This document shows positions 16,198-23,971 of a DNA stretch of 64,000 nt, one piece after another. The notes beneath the pieces were generated by a model, which was not told where the DNA came from, did no database searches, and saw only the letters and a list, made by a program, of their open reading frames with translations. A program made the position numbers and the translations under genes. Location of the stretch: assembly GCF_003663845.1 (NCBI RefSeq), contig NZ_RCCA01000001.1:3844001-3908000 (forward strand). Reading direction: 5' to 3'. The stretch comes from Chryseobacterium sp. 7 (GTDB lineage Bacteria > Bacteroidota > Bacteroidia > Flavobacteriales > Weeksellaceae). Position 1 is the stretch's first letter. The number at the start of each line of letters is the position of its first letter.

Positions 16198-17235
16198 ATG
16201 TCATATTATAAACAATTATTCTTATTTTTCAATATACTTCTTCTTTCCATCAATAATTCATTTGCCCAAAACAAAAGTACAGCTAAAATAGATTCCCTGA
16301 TGAAGGAGTTTCATCAAGCGGGTTTCTTTAATGGAAATATTTTAGCAGCAAAAAATAATAAGATCATTTACAATGCTTCTTTCGGTTTCGCTGATGCTGC
16401 AAAAACGGTAAAGCTGACTCCTGATTACAGATTTAATATCGGTTCTATTACAAAAGAGTTTAGTGCCGTTGCGTTATTACAATTACAGGAGCAAGGTAAA
16501 TTAAAGCTGGATGATCATGTTTCTAAATACATTCCGGAATTACCTAAATGGGCAGATAAAGTCACCCTAAAAAACTTACTGCAGTACACAAGCGGCATTC
16601 CTAATGTAAACTGGAAAAAAATTAAAAGTAATCAGGATATTTTCGATGATTTAAAATTAATTGACAAACTTGATTTTGTTCCGGGAACTCAGTACAATTA
16701 CAACATGAACAATGTCTTTCTAAGGCAGTTTATTGTTGAAAAAATTACTGGAATGACCTACAAAAAATATATAACTAAAAATATTTTCAAACCATGCAAA
16801 ATGAGTTCAGCAGAAATCACCCCTATTGTGGATGAAAAATTTGTTGCCAAAGGGTTTAATAACAAATTGATAGAAGATAAACCAGATTTTTTAGTTGGCG
16901 GAACCTTCTTAACGACAACTGATTTGCTAAAATTCTTGAATTGTCTTCATTCAAAAAAACTGATCAATGAAAATTCGCTGTTTGCATTGGGACAACAATT
17001 TGATTTGCCTGATACTCAATCCTCTTTAGGTGAAGCTAAATTTAAAAACAAGAAATTAATTGACCACTCTCATGATGGGAGAGCGGGAAGCTATGAAGCG
17101 CTTCTGGTTTCTGATCTGAATGAAAAATTGACCGTTATTTTATTAGGAAACAACTACAACGGAAAGTTATTTGAGATTTCTGATACCATTAAAGCTATTA
17201 TGAATAACAGGAAAAATAGTTCTCTAAAAAAGTAA
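16198..17235 (+). CDS. Secreted serine hydrolase of the beta-lactamase/DD-peptidase family
   Basis: A 345-residue exported penicillin-recognising enzyme (Pfam Beta-lactamase, AmpC/esterase-like). The signal peptide is MSYYKQLFLFFNILLLSINN and cleavage is near FAQ. The nucleophile motif S-x-x-K appears as NIGSITKEFSAVALLQLQEQ (about residues 81-100). The Y-x-N motif is in GTQYNYNMNNVFL, and the third motif H-x-G is in SHDGRAGSYEALL. No extra C-terminal domain is present, unlike the paralogue at 23972. True beta-lactamase activity cannot be inferred; many of these enzymes are peptidases or esterases. Confidence 0.85.
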   Translation: MSYYKQLFLFFNILLLSINNSFAQNKSTAKIDSLMKEFHQAGFFNGNILAAKNNKIIYNASFGFADAAKTVKLTPDYRFNIGSITKEFSAVALLQLQEQGKLKLDDHVSKYIPELPKWADKVTLKNLLQYTSGIPNVNWKKIKSNQDIFDDLKLIDKLDFVPGTQYNYNMNNVFLRQFIVEKITGMTYKKYITKNIFKPCKMSSAEITPIVDEKFVAKGFNNKLIEDKPDFLVGGTFLTTTDLLKFLNCLHSKKLINENSLFALGQQFDLPDTQSSLGEAKFKNKKLIDHSHDGRAGSYEALLVSDLNEKLTVILLGNNYNGKLFEISDTIKAIMNNRKNSSLKK

Positions 17236-17314
17236 GTAAAATTTACTGTTAATCATAAAGCCATACTTTCACAATCTATTTTTTAGCCTAATTTTACAAA
17301 AAATAACACTCAAT

Positions 17315-17641
17315 ATGAAAATTGAATTAAAAGCAATACTTTCAATCGAACACGAAGAGTTTCCTCAAATTCTTGAAATCGATATTGATGAAAACTCATC
17401 ATCAATTGGAGAACTTATCTCTAAGATCCATGAAGTGACAAAAATCCCGACCCATATAGAACTAAAATGGGATAATCAAATTGAAAATATATCCTGCATG
17501 CATTATGTTTTAGAAAAGAAAGAATATGATGAGTACATTATAATTACAGATTTAGAAGAAAAAATTTGTAATTTCCCTAAACATGGGCAAGACGGATCGT
17601 TATTCATACTTATAGAAGGAATTACCAGCCTTGTCAATTAA
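17315..17641 (+). CDS. Small acidic protein, first gene of a TauD/ABC-like trio
   Basis: Not recognised. A 108-residue acidic protein that begins MKIELKAILSIEHEEFPQIL and shows an alternating strand/helix layout (ELKAILSI, LEIDIDENSS, helix IGELISKIHEVTKI, then HIELKW, EYIIITDL and SLFILIEG). This is compatible with a beta-grasp (ubiquitin/MoaD-like) fold, though that is a guess from pattern only. There is no double-Gly C terminus. Its stop overlaps the next frame by a few bases, so translation is probably coupled to the TauD-like gene. Confidence 0.6.
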   Translation: MKIELKAILSIEHEEFPQILEIDIDENSSSIGELISKIHEVTKIPTHIELKWDNQIENISCMHYVLEKKEYDEYIIITDLEEKICNFPKHGQDGSLFILIEGITSLVN

Positions 17642-18326
17642 TTATATCTGGGGACAGGATCTCAGCTATCCGGAAATAAAAGAAAATTTACAGCAGGGAA
17701 ATTCTTTGGTAATTGTAAAAGGCTTTCCACTGGATGACGATGAACTGCAGGCATTCGTAAGTCAGCTGGGAATTTCATTAAATGAAAAACGGAATAATAA
17801 CGGCAAAGCGGTTTTTGATGTAAAAATAGCCCGCCGTAATCATTTTTTTACATCCATTGCCAATTCAAATCTGGTTTTTCCTTTACATACTGACTGTGCT
17901 GATTTTGATACCATTCCCAACACCATAGGATTACTGTGTGTAGAACCTGCTGAAGAAGATCAGGGAACTAATTATTTCATGCTCCTGAATAGCCTTTTGA
18001 AACATTTAACGGAAGATGAAAAACAGAAACTTTTAAATAAAAAGTGGAAATTCAGAAACAGGGAAAGAAGTATTTTAGAAATTGAAAACGGAAAATATAA
18101 AATCTGTTACGACAGAATTACAATGGAATCTTTTTCGAAGCTTACTCCCACTGAAACTGAAGAACTGAGCCATCTTGATCAACTGTTCAAAAGTCTTTCT
18201 TTCAGCATCAAATTAGAAAAAGGAGATTTGATTTTATTTAGGAACGATCTCATGTTACATGGAAGGAGCTCTATTAATGTAAATTCCAACAGGTTGATAA
18301 AAAGGATCAGATTTACAATAAGCTAA
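17631..18326 (+). CDS. TauD-like Fe(II)/2-oxoglutarate dioxygenase
   Basis: About 231 residues. The start is a TTG overlapping the end of the preceding gene; no ATG lies near the expected N terminus. Family evidence is the facial triad: FPLHTDCADFDTIPN near residue 85 (H-x-D), then ILFRNDLMLHGRSSI near 205 (distal H), with an RLIKRIRF arginine for 2-oxoglutarate. These enzymes hydroxylate or otherwise oxidise small substrates or peptides in the cytoplasm. It belongs to a tight three-gene unit with the small acidic protein before it and the ABC-like protein after it (17-base gap). The substrate is unknown; modification of a carrier-bound or peptide substrate is speculation. Confidence 0.75.
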   Translation: MSINYIWGQDLSYPEIKENLQQGNSLVIVKGFPLDDDELQAFVSQLGISLNEKRNNNGKAVFDVKIARRNHFFTSIANSNLVFPLHTDCADFDTIPNTIGLLCVEPAEEDQGTNYFMLLNSLLKHLTEDEKQKLLNKKWKFRNRERSILEIENGKYKICYDRITMESFSKLTPTETEELSHLDQLFKSLSFSIKLEKGDLILFRNDLMLHGRSSINVNSNRLIKRIRFTIS

Positions 18327-18343
18327 GTATTAAAAACATCCCA

Positions 18344-18910
18344 ATGATCATCGAAAACAAAGGAATAAAAACAGAAACTTTTTATATCCCGCCATTCACT
18401 TTGAACGCGGGAGAAATTGTTGTACTACATCTCTACAACGGATATCATTTCTATGAAACAGAAATGTTTCTTAAAGATATATTTTGTGGTAAGACAGATC
18501 ATGAAAATGTTATTATCCACAAAAGCATGACTTTTGCTGAACCTTTTAGAGAATCAAATTTTAGAGATATTTTTTTTCCTGTGACTGTGGGAGAATATTT
18601 AAGGAAAAATGCCAATCTTTTAAGTCCCTATGCCACAAAAATTTATGAAACGGAATGGATAAACAAAAAAATAAAAGTCAATACCCTTGCAGGTACTCCG
18701 AGACGCTTATTAACTTTATACACAACGCTTTCAAAGACAAATAATATTGTTTTTGATTTAGTAGGACAAGATCCTATGGGGGCTAAAGAAACTTATAAAA
18801 TTGTAAAAGAAGTAGTAGAAAAAGGTGGTTCAGCAATTTTACTCGATGGATATAACGAATTAAAAAACGACTGTACAAAATACATTGAGCTGCAATGGCT
18901 GCAAGCATAA
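18344..18910 (+). CDS. Degenerate ABC-ATPase-like protein
   Basis: A 188-residue protein whose order of elements follows an ABC nucleotide-binding domain. FTLNAGEIVVLHLYNG occupies the place of the strand leading to Walker A. VNTLAGTPRRLLTLYTTLSK takes the signature-motif position. NIVFDLVGQDPMG stands where Walker B and the D-loop lie, and GGSAILLDG where the H-loop strand lies. Walker A (G-x-x-x-x-G-K-S/T) is missing, and the Walker B glutamate and signature Ser-Gly-Gly are altered, so it probably binds no ATP in the usual way. Similar pseudo-ATPases act as regulators or scaffolds, but the role here is unknown. It is the third gene of the trio. Confidence 0.55.
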   Translation: MIIENKGIKTETFYIPPFTLNAGEIVVLHLYNGYHFYETEMFLKDIFCGKTDHENVIIHKSMTFAEPFRESNFRDIFFPVTVGEYLRKNANLLSPYATKIYETEWINKKIKVNTLAGTPRRLLTLYTTLSKTNNIVFDLVGQDPMGAKETYKIVKEVVEKGGSAILLDGYNELKNDCTKYIELQWLQA

Positions 18911-18930
18911 CCTTCATTTAATAAAAAGAC

Positions 18931-19590
18931 ATGAAAAAAGCATTTGAATTTCTGACTCATTTAAAAGAAAACAACAATCGTGAATGGTTTGCTCAACACA
19001 AATCTGAATATGAAGCCATTGTAAAAGAAAACAAAGTTTTTTTTACTCAGATCTATCATGAGCTTCAGGAGCATGATCAGCTCAAGGGAATTCATATTTT
19101 CAGAATTTACAATGATGTTCGTTTTTCTAAAGACAAGGCACCTTATAAGAATAATTTCGGAGTTGGATATTCCCGTTCGAAACCTATGCTGAGAGGTGGA
19201 TATTATATTCAGCTGGAACCCGGCAATAGCTTTGTAGGCGGTGGATTTTGGGGTCCTGAGGCCAAAGATTTACTTCGTATCCGTAAAGAATTCGAAATCA
19301 GCAGTACAGAAATTGAAAAAATTATTTCTGATAAGACTTTTATACAGTATTTTGGAACACTCAAAGGTGATTCTGTAAAAACAGCTCCGCGAGGTTTTGA
19401 TAAAAATCATCCGGCAATAGATTTGATTAGAAAAAAGCAATTTCTGGTGATGCGAAAGTTTACCGATAAAGAAGTTTTATCTGACAATTTTCAAAAAGAA
19501 GTACTTCTCACCCTGCTTGCCATGAGACCTTTTTTTGATTATATGAGTGAAATTCTGACCACGGATCTAAATGGAGAACCTTTGTTCTAA
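18931..19590 (+). CDS. DUF2461-family protein
   Basis: A 219-residue soluble protein matching DUF2461 (TIGR02453). It opens with FLTHLKENNNREWFAQHKSE, the conserved N-R-E-W-F segment. It continues with IFRIYNDVRFSKDKAPYKNN near residue 60, GGYYIQLEPGNSFVGGGFW near 95, and KTAPRGFDKNHPAIDLIRKK with DKEVLS later. Members of this family have no established biochemical function. It lies 20 bases after the ABC-like gene and may share its transcript. Confidence 0.9.
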   Translation: MKKAFEFLTHLKENNNREWFAQHKSEYEAIVKENKVFFTQIYHELQEHDQLKGIHIFRIYNDVRFSKDKAPYKNNFGVGYSRSKPMLRGGYYIQLEPGNSFVGGGFWGPEAKDLLRIRKEFEISSTEIEKIISDKTFIQYFGTLKGDSVKTAPRGFDKNHPAIDLIRKKQFLVMRKFTDKEVLSDNFQKEVLLTLLAMRPFFDYMSEILTTDLNGEPLF

Positions 19591-19627
19591 CATTCAGTTA
19601 TCATCCATTTTTAAAAACTAAAACCAT

Positions 19628-20203
19628 ATGAAACCTCTCCTTCTGTTTTCTTTTTGTTTATTGATATTAGGATGCCACTCATCAGACAAGGCTCAAACGA
19701 TGAATCCGAAACATACATTTGAAATTATAAAGGAGACAGATTCAACATCTTTTTTACGCTGGACCAACGGAAAAAGCACTTTCAATTCTTCAATACCCAT
19801 TAGCAACCATTATCTGGATCATAAAACATCCTTACAATGGAGCAATGATCTCTATATGTGTTTGAGACATCCCAACGGTAGCGATACATGGACAGATTTA
19901 ATTTTACCATTTAACAACAATGAAGTCAGGTTGTATGAAAATGCATTAGCTTATGACAAAGTAAACGGTATTGTTATCTATGAAACAGATTCTCTCCCTT
20001 ATCGGTTAGCGGCTGAAAATATGATTGAAAAAAAAAGACAGTTCCTGGGGGAAAACTGGAAAAACTGTTCAAGTCTGTTTCCTCATTATTGTATTGACAG
20101 TATTCATGTTGAAAATAAAGAATTGTATATAGATTGGGTGACTCCTAACAAAATCGACAAGCCCAATACAACAGAAGTAAAAAAAATTAAATTGGAGCTT
20201 TAA
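19628..20203 (+). CDS. Lipoprotein, hypothetical
   Basis: Not recognised. A 191-residue exported lipoprotein: MKPLLLFSFCLLILGCHSSD shows a lipobox (LILG-C) at about residue 16. The mature protein contains a beta-rich N-terminal part (TFEIIKETDSTSFLRWTNGK) and ordinary helical segments around WKNCSSLFPHYC, with two further Cys residues. It ends with LYIDWVTPNKI and a Lys-rich strand. Probably anchored to the periplasmic face of a membrane. It is followed 17 bases later by another lipoprotein gene. Confidence 0.65.
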   Translation: MKPLLLFSFCLLILGCHSSDKAQTMNPKHTFEIIKETDSTSFLRWTNGKSTFNSSIPISNHYLDHKTSLQWSNDLYMCLRHPNGSDTWTDLILPFNNNEVRLYENALAYDKVNGIVIYETDSLPYRLAAENMIEKKRQFLGENWKNCSSLFPHYCIDSIHVENKELYIDWVTPNKIDKPNTTEVKKIKLEL

Positions 20204-20220
20204 AACAACGATAATCAGCT

Positions 20221-20775
20221 ATGAAAAATATATTCTTATTCATTACCACTTCTTTTATATTCTTTAGCTGTTCTGAGAATTCACAAAAAACAAAATTACT
20301 GACCTTTGGCAGCTTTACAATTCAGGCACCCAAGGATTGGAAAAAAATAAACTCGGATTCTTACGATAGCAATGCCGGCATCATTGTTACAAAAAATAAT
20401 GATTCTATTTTTTATGATTATGGACCTTATTCCTATTCATTAGAAGAAAATGTCACCATTATTAGCAGAAAAGATTTCAACGAACTTCTAACAGTGAATC
20501 CAAAGGCTGATACAACAGAATTTATTGTCATTGATAAAAATACCAATAGAGAAGATTTCATCAAAAGTAAAATAACCTATCAAAAAGTTGATGGATACAG
20601 GGCAAAAATATTAGTACCAAAAAAAGTTGGAAAAGGAATGACCGGAATTTATATAGACAGCCTCAAGACCGGACCAATAGGAAAAATAAGCTTCAACCTA
20701 TATGGAACAGACCTGCCAAAACAAAGCCAGACCGAGCTTCTAAAGGTTATTCAAACTTTGCAGTTTTCCCACTAA
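20221..20775 (+). CDS. Lipoprotein, hypothetical
   Basis: Not recognised. A 184-residue lipoprotein with lipobox IFFSC at about residues 13-17 in MKNIFLFITTSFIFFSCSEN. The mature part has a PsbP-like or MOG1-like layout: TFGSFTIQAPKDWKKINSDS near the start (a strand then the amphipathic APKDW), and GPIGKISFNLYGTDLP and a Lys/Gln-rich C-terminal helix at the end. In such proteins the APxxW segment typically opens an alpha/beta fold. Function unknown. It may be co-transcribed with the preceding lipoprotein. Confidence 0.65.
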   Translation: MKNIFLFITTSFIFFSCSENSQKTKLLTFGSFTIQAPKDWKKINSDSYDSNAGIIVTKNNDSIFYDYGPYSYSLEENVTIISRKDFNELLTVNPKADTTEFIVIDKNTNREDFIKSKITYQKVDGYRAKILVPKKVGKGMTGIYIDSLKTGPIGKISFNLYGTDLPKQSQTELLKVIQTLQFSH

Positions 20776-20822
20776 CTTTTTATATTTTTGAGATTCCTAA
20801 AAACAAATCACCAATCCTTAAA

Positions 20823-21362
20823 ATGAAAAAAATAATATTAGACCTTGCCACTACTCTAGACGGATTCATTGAAGGACCCAACGGTGAAACCGACTGGTGC
20901 ATCATGGACGATGATATGGATTTTGATGGATTTCTTTCCGGAATAGACAGTATTTTTTATGGAAGGGTAAGTTATGATGCCTGGGGAAATTACCAGCCGG
21001 AAGAAAACGCTGCTGCCGAAGAACAAAAGCTTTGGAAGGCAGTGCATTCAAAAAATAAATTTGTCTTTTCCAGTCAAAGCAGAGAAGATAACAATGCTGT
21101 TTTTATTAGTTCTGACATTGTGGAAAAAGTTTTGGAAATAAAAAATCAGGGAGGAAAAGACATATGGCTGTACGGAGGGGCAAGTCTTATTAAAACCTTT
21201 ATTGAACATAATCTTATTGACACTTATAGAATATCCGTACATCCAATAGCTCTGGGGAAAGGGAAACCTCTTTTTGAAGATTTAAAAGAACGACTGAATC
21301 TAAAACTTGTCAGGACCCATATTTTCAAGTCCGGTGTTGTACAACTTATTTATGAAGCTTAA
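20823..21362 (+). CDS. Dihydrofolate-reductase-like (RibD C-terminal domain) protein
   Basis: A 179-residue soluble oxidoreductase of the DHFR/RibD-C superfamily, typical of the YyaP/YwjB type. Features are KIILDLATTLDGFIEGPNGE at the N terminus (the family S/T-x-D-G), FYGRVSYDAWGNY near residue 45, and GKDIWLYGGASLIKTFIEHN near 113 (NADPH-binding G-G-A-S-L). IDTYRISVHPIALGKGKPLF follows. The physiological substrate is unknown, and it does not replace folA. It lies directly before a VOC-domain gene (11 bases). Confidence 0.85.
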   Translation: MKKIILDLATTLDGFIEGPNGETDWCIMDDDMDFDGFLSGIDSIFYGRVSYDAWGNYQPEENAAAEEQKLWKAVHSKNKFVFSSQSREDNNAVFISSDIVEKVLEIKNQGGKDIWLYGGASLIKTFIEHNLIDTYRISVHPIALGKGKPLFEDLKERLNLKLVRTHIFKSGVVQLIYEA

Positions 21363-21373
21363 ATTAAGAAGAT

Positions 21374-21748
21374 ATGAATGTTCATCTCAGCACCATTATT
21401 CTGTATGTAAAAAATGTTCCATTACTTACCCATTTTTATGTAGAAAATTTTAATCTGAAAGTGATTGAAGAAGATCCAATATGGGCTTTGCTTGATACTG
21501 GAGGTATTCATATCGGATTGCACAAAATTGGGGAACAGTACTTTGACCAAATAGAGGAAGAACATACTTTTGACAACAATACAAAACTTGTTTTTGAAAT
21601 TGATATGGATATAATATCTGCAAGAAATGAGCTGATTTCAAAAAACATCAACATGAGAGAAATCAAAACCTTTGAAAACTATCCTTTCTGGCTTTGTGAC
21701 GGAACCGATCCTGAAGGAAATGTGTTCCAGTTAAAAAGTAAAAAATAA
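21374..21748 (+). CDS. VOC-family (glyoxalase/bleomycin-resistance-like) protein
   Basis: A 124-residue single vicinal-oxygen-chelate protein. It begins NVHLSTIILYVKNVPLLTHF, followed by YVENFNLKVIEEDPIWALLD, which is the usual strand-helix-strand opening with a F-Y segment. The second half (TKLVFEIDMDIISARNELIS then DGTDPEGNVFQLKS) ends with the typical D-P-x-G-N sequence. It has one His metal-ligand candidate early (H4 or thereabouts) and a terminal metal-binding segment. The substrate is unknown; antibiotic resistance should not be assumed. Confidence 0.85.
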   Translation: MNVHLSTIILYVKNVPLLTHFYVENFNLKVIEEDPIWALLDTGGIHIGLHKIGEQYFDQIEEEHTFDNNTKLVFEIDMDIISARNELISKNINMREIKTFENYPFWLCDGTDPEGNVFQLKSKK

Positions 21749-21750
21749 GT

Positions 21751-21903
21751 TATGAATTTGATTATAAAGTAACCCCTGGAATCGTAAAATTAAAAGATCA
21801 GCTTTATGATCATCTTCCAGGCTGGGAAATGGATTCTCCAACAGTCAGAATTAATAATTTTGGTCTTGAAAAAACCTTATTGTTTGAAAGGAAAGATCTT
21901 TAA
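21751..21903 (+). pseudogene. C-terminal remnant of an unidentified protein
   Basis: A 50-residue open stretch without a plausible start codon (YEFDYKVTPGIVKLKDQLYD onward) immediately after the VOC gene, ending KTLLFERKDL and a stop at 21901-21903. It reads like real protein sequence rather than random translation, so it is probably the 3' end of a gene whose 5' part has been deleted. The parent family is not recognised. Confidence 0.45.
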
Positions 21904-21946
21904 GATTTTTAATAGGTTAATTTTATTTTAATCTGATAACTACGCC

Positions 21947-22618
21947 ATGAAATATACATTAATATTAATTTTATGTTTTTTCTTAAGCTTCATTGATGCC
22001 CAGAAATGTGGTTGCTCAAAAAATTTGAAATTAAAGAATTTAATTTCCTGTAAACCTGCACAATTTCAAAATGGGGCGAAGGTATTTTGGGAATACGACT
22101 GTAACACTTCATGGATCACTTTTCAAAACAGAAATATCAAAAGAAAAATCTTCGAGCTTGAAAAAGACTTTATAGAATTAAGCGGAAGACTGGGCTACAG
22201 AAACTGGACGGAGTACAAAAAATCATTTCTCATAGAAAATAGCATAGTATCTGGCTGCTGCCAACCGGGAGAATATATCTTGTATGACAAAAATAACGGC
22301 AGAAAAATAGCAGATCTCGGTTCTATTATTTTCATCAGTAAATATAAAAATATTCCCTATACTATAACTTTAAAAACAAATAGCAAATTATTGTATACCA
22401 ACCTTAATAGTAGTAAATCATACCCTATTAATATTCCAAAAGATAAAATTGAAAAAACATTAAAAAGTGCCCACGAATTTTATCCTGAAAATCTTTTTGA
22501 AAATATTAAAATCAAAAATAATATACTGTATATTCAACTAAGGTATAAAGTATCAAAGAAAGCTCACTGGAAGATAGAAAACATAACAATGAATGTAAAA
22601 AATGCTAATCACTATTAA
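21947..22618 (+). CDS. Secreted hypothetical protein with Cys-rich N terminus
   Basis: Not recognised. A 223-residue exported protein. The signal peptide is MKYTLILILCFFLSFIDAQ, followed by a KCGCSKNLKLK segment and further Cys residues at ISCKPAQF, EYDCNTSW and SGCCQPGEY. This indicates disulfide bonds in the periplasm. The C-terminal part is beta-rich and Lys-rich (NNILYIQLRYKVSKK). Its last 17 bases overlap the start of the next open frame. Confidence 0.6.
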   Translation: MKYTLILILCFFLSFIDAQKCGCSKNLKLKNLISCKPAQFQNGAKVFWEYDCNTSWITFQNRNIKRKIFELEKDFIELSGRLGYRNWTEYKKSFLIENSIVSGCCQPGEYILYDKNNGRKIADLGSIIFISKYKNIPYTITLKTNSKLLYTNLNSSKSYPINIPKDKIEKTLKSAHEFYPENLFENIKIKNNILYIQLRYKVSKKAHWKIENITMNVKNANHY

Positions 22619-23085
22619 AATAAAAAACAAAACCAATTGGGCAGTAACCATTGTATTGGGTTTAGGTTTATTGATGCTCTCTTTTATTATTCTGATTATT
22701 ATTCCTCTTACAAGTCTTCAGGAGCAAGGGTTTTATGCTGTTTTAAACTTTTTTTCGTCTGTCACTCCTTTTGCAGCTTTTTTTATACTGTTCTTATATT
22801 TCTGGCTATGGAACACCTTTGGAAAAACAATTCTTATCATCGAACCCGAACAAATAACAGTCCGGTATAAAAACAAGCTGTTTACAAAACCAAAAATCTA
22901 CCTGAAAAAAGAAATTGAGCAGATCATGGTAAAAGATTTCAAGGTGGAGAAGTCTAAATTGGGTGTTCGTTATCGATGGGTCAACTTATTCTGTTGTGTT
23001 TATACAAAACGGAAACGAAACAAGAATTGTAGACTGGATCACCGAAGCCAAAGCCAGCGAAATAGTGGACGAAATAAAAAAATAG
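22602..23085 (+). pseudogene. Two-span membrane protein with apparent frameshift
   Basis: Not recognised. The frame opening at 22602 gives two hydrophobic spans (VLGLGLLMLSFIILIIIPL and FFILFLYFWLWNTFG) followed by a beta-rich cytosolic part (TILIIEPEQITVRYKNKLF). Near 22974, after LGVRY, the sensible coding sequence moves to another frame, reading DGSTYSVVFIQNGNETRIVD and a terminal EAKASEIVDEIKK to a stop at 23083-23085. In the original frame the sequence becomes an Arg/Lys/Asn-rich jumble. A single extra base in CGTTATCGATGG would explain it. A sequencing error is possible. Confidence 0.55.
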
Positions 23086-23094
23086 GGTATTACA

Positions 23095-23874
23095 ATGCAT
23101 AATCCAATTCGAAGAAATAGAAATATCGGCACAAAAAATCAAGGGCACGGCCAGAATAATAAACTGACCATTTCTTCTCCTTACGGAGATCTCAGGCCTT
23201 TTTATGAAAAACTTACTGATTACCAAAAAGAAATACGGCTCATCAACAATCATGAATTTATTTTTATAGTTGAAAGTACCCGTAAAAATTCTTTCCACTC
23301 CTGCTCCATTAATGATATTCAAAGAATTATAGAGAATATCCCGGCAAAAGATTATGGAGAATTAAAATATATCATTTTAAGGCAGCCTAAACGCAAAGAA
23401 GAAATCCTTTCACCAGTTTGGGGAAGATTAATTTATAGTTATGACTTCGAAAATGAGTATTTCCCTGCCATAATTCTGGATGCTGTTGATTTGGAAAAAT
23501 ATTTATCATGGCCAAAGAAACAGACTATTGAAGATCAGCAGGAATTTGAGAGGCTAAAAGCAGATGGCCACATCTTTACTGAAACAAAAAGAAATTTCAT
23601 AGCAGAGTTTCGCACTGAAAATATCAGAAATACTCAACTTTACAGAACTTTACCACACGAATTCGGACATTATGTTCATTATTTGGAAGTTGTTGAAAGA
23701 CCTGGGCATCATGATAATGAAGAAGACATAGATTATGATGCACAGGACAAAAGAATGGATTTTTATTTTCGTATTCCCAAAAGTGAAAAAGAAAAATTTG
23801 CCCATACTTACGCTGAGAAATTTAAAGACAAACTCATTAATGAAAATAAAATTCCTTTTGATTCTTTAGACTAA
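23095..23874 (+). CDS. Putative zinc metallopeptidase-like protein with HEFGH motif
   Basis: Not recognised by family. A 259-residue protein with no signal peptide. The notable motif is RTLPHEFGHYVHYLEVVE near residue 185, a classical H-E-x-x-H zinc-protease helix. A downstream acidic segment (HDNEEDIDYDAQD) and FAHTYAEKFKDKL may supply the third ligand (an E or H). The N-terminal part (SPYGDLRPFYEKLTDYQKEI) has no resemblance to known peptidases. It lies 9 bases after the damaged membrane-protein gene. Metal binding is inferred from the motif alone. Confidence 0.6.
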   Translation: MHNPIRRNRNIGTKNQGHGQNNKLTISSPYGDLRPFYEKLTDYQKEIRLINNHEFIFIVESTRKNSFHSCSINDIQRIIENIPAKDYGELKYIILRQPKRKEEILSPVWGRLIYSYDFENEYFPAIILDAVDLEKYLSWPKKQTIEDQQEFERLKADGHIFTETKRNFIAEFRTENIRNTQLYRTLPHEFGHYVHYLEVVERPGHHDNEEDIDYDAQDKRMDFYFRIPKSEKEKFAHTYAEKFKDKLINENKIPFDSLD

Positions 23875-23971
23875 AGAGCAATTGTAAAAAACCGTATCAT
23901 TCATTCTTAAATATCTTTCCAGGTCCATGTAATATTATCACACCCAAAAGTGTCTTATTTAAAAAAATTAC

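Noticed and set aside
22637..22870. 77-codon frame inside the damaged membrane-protein gene
   Set aside because: Out-of-frame shadow of the two-span membrane protein.
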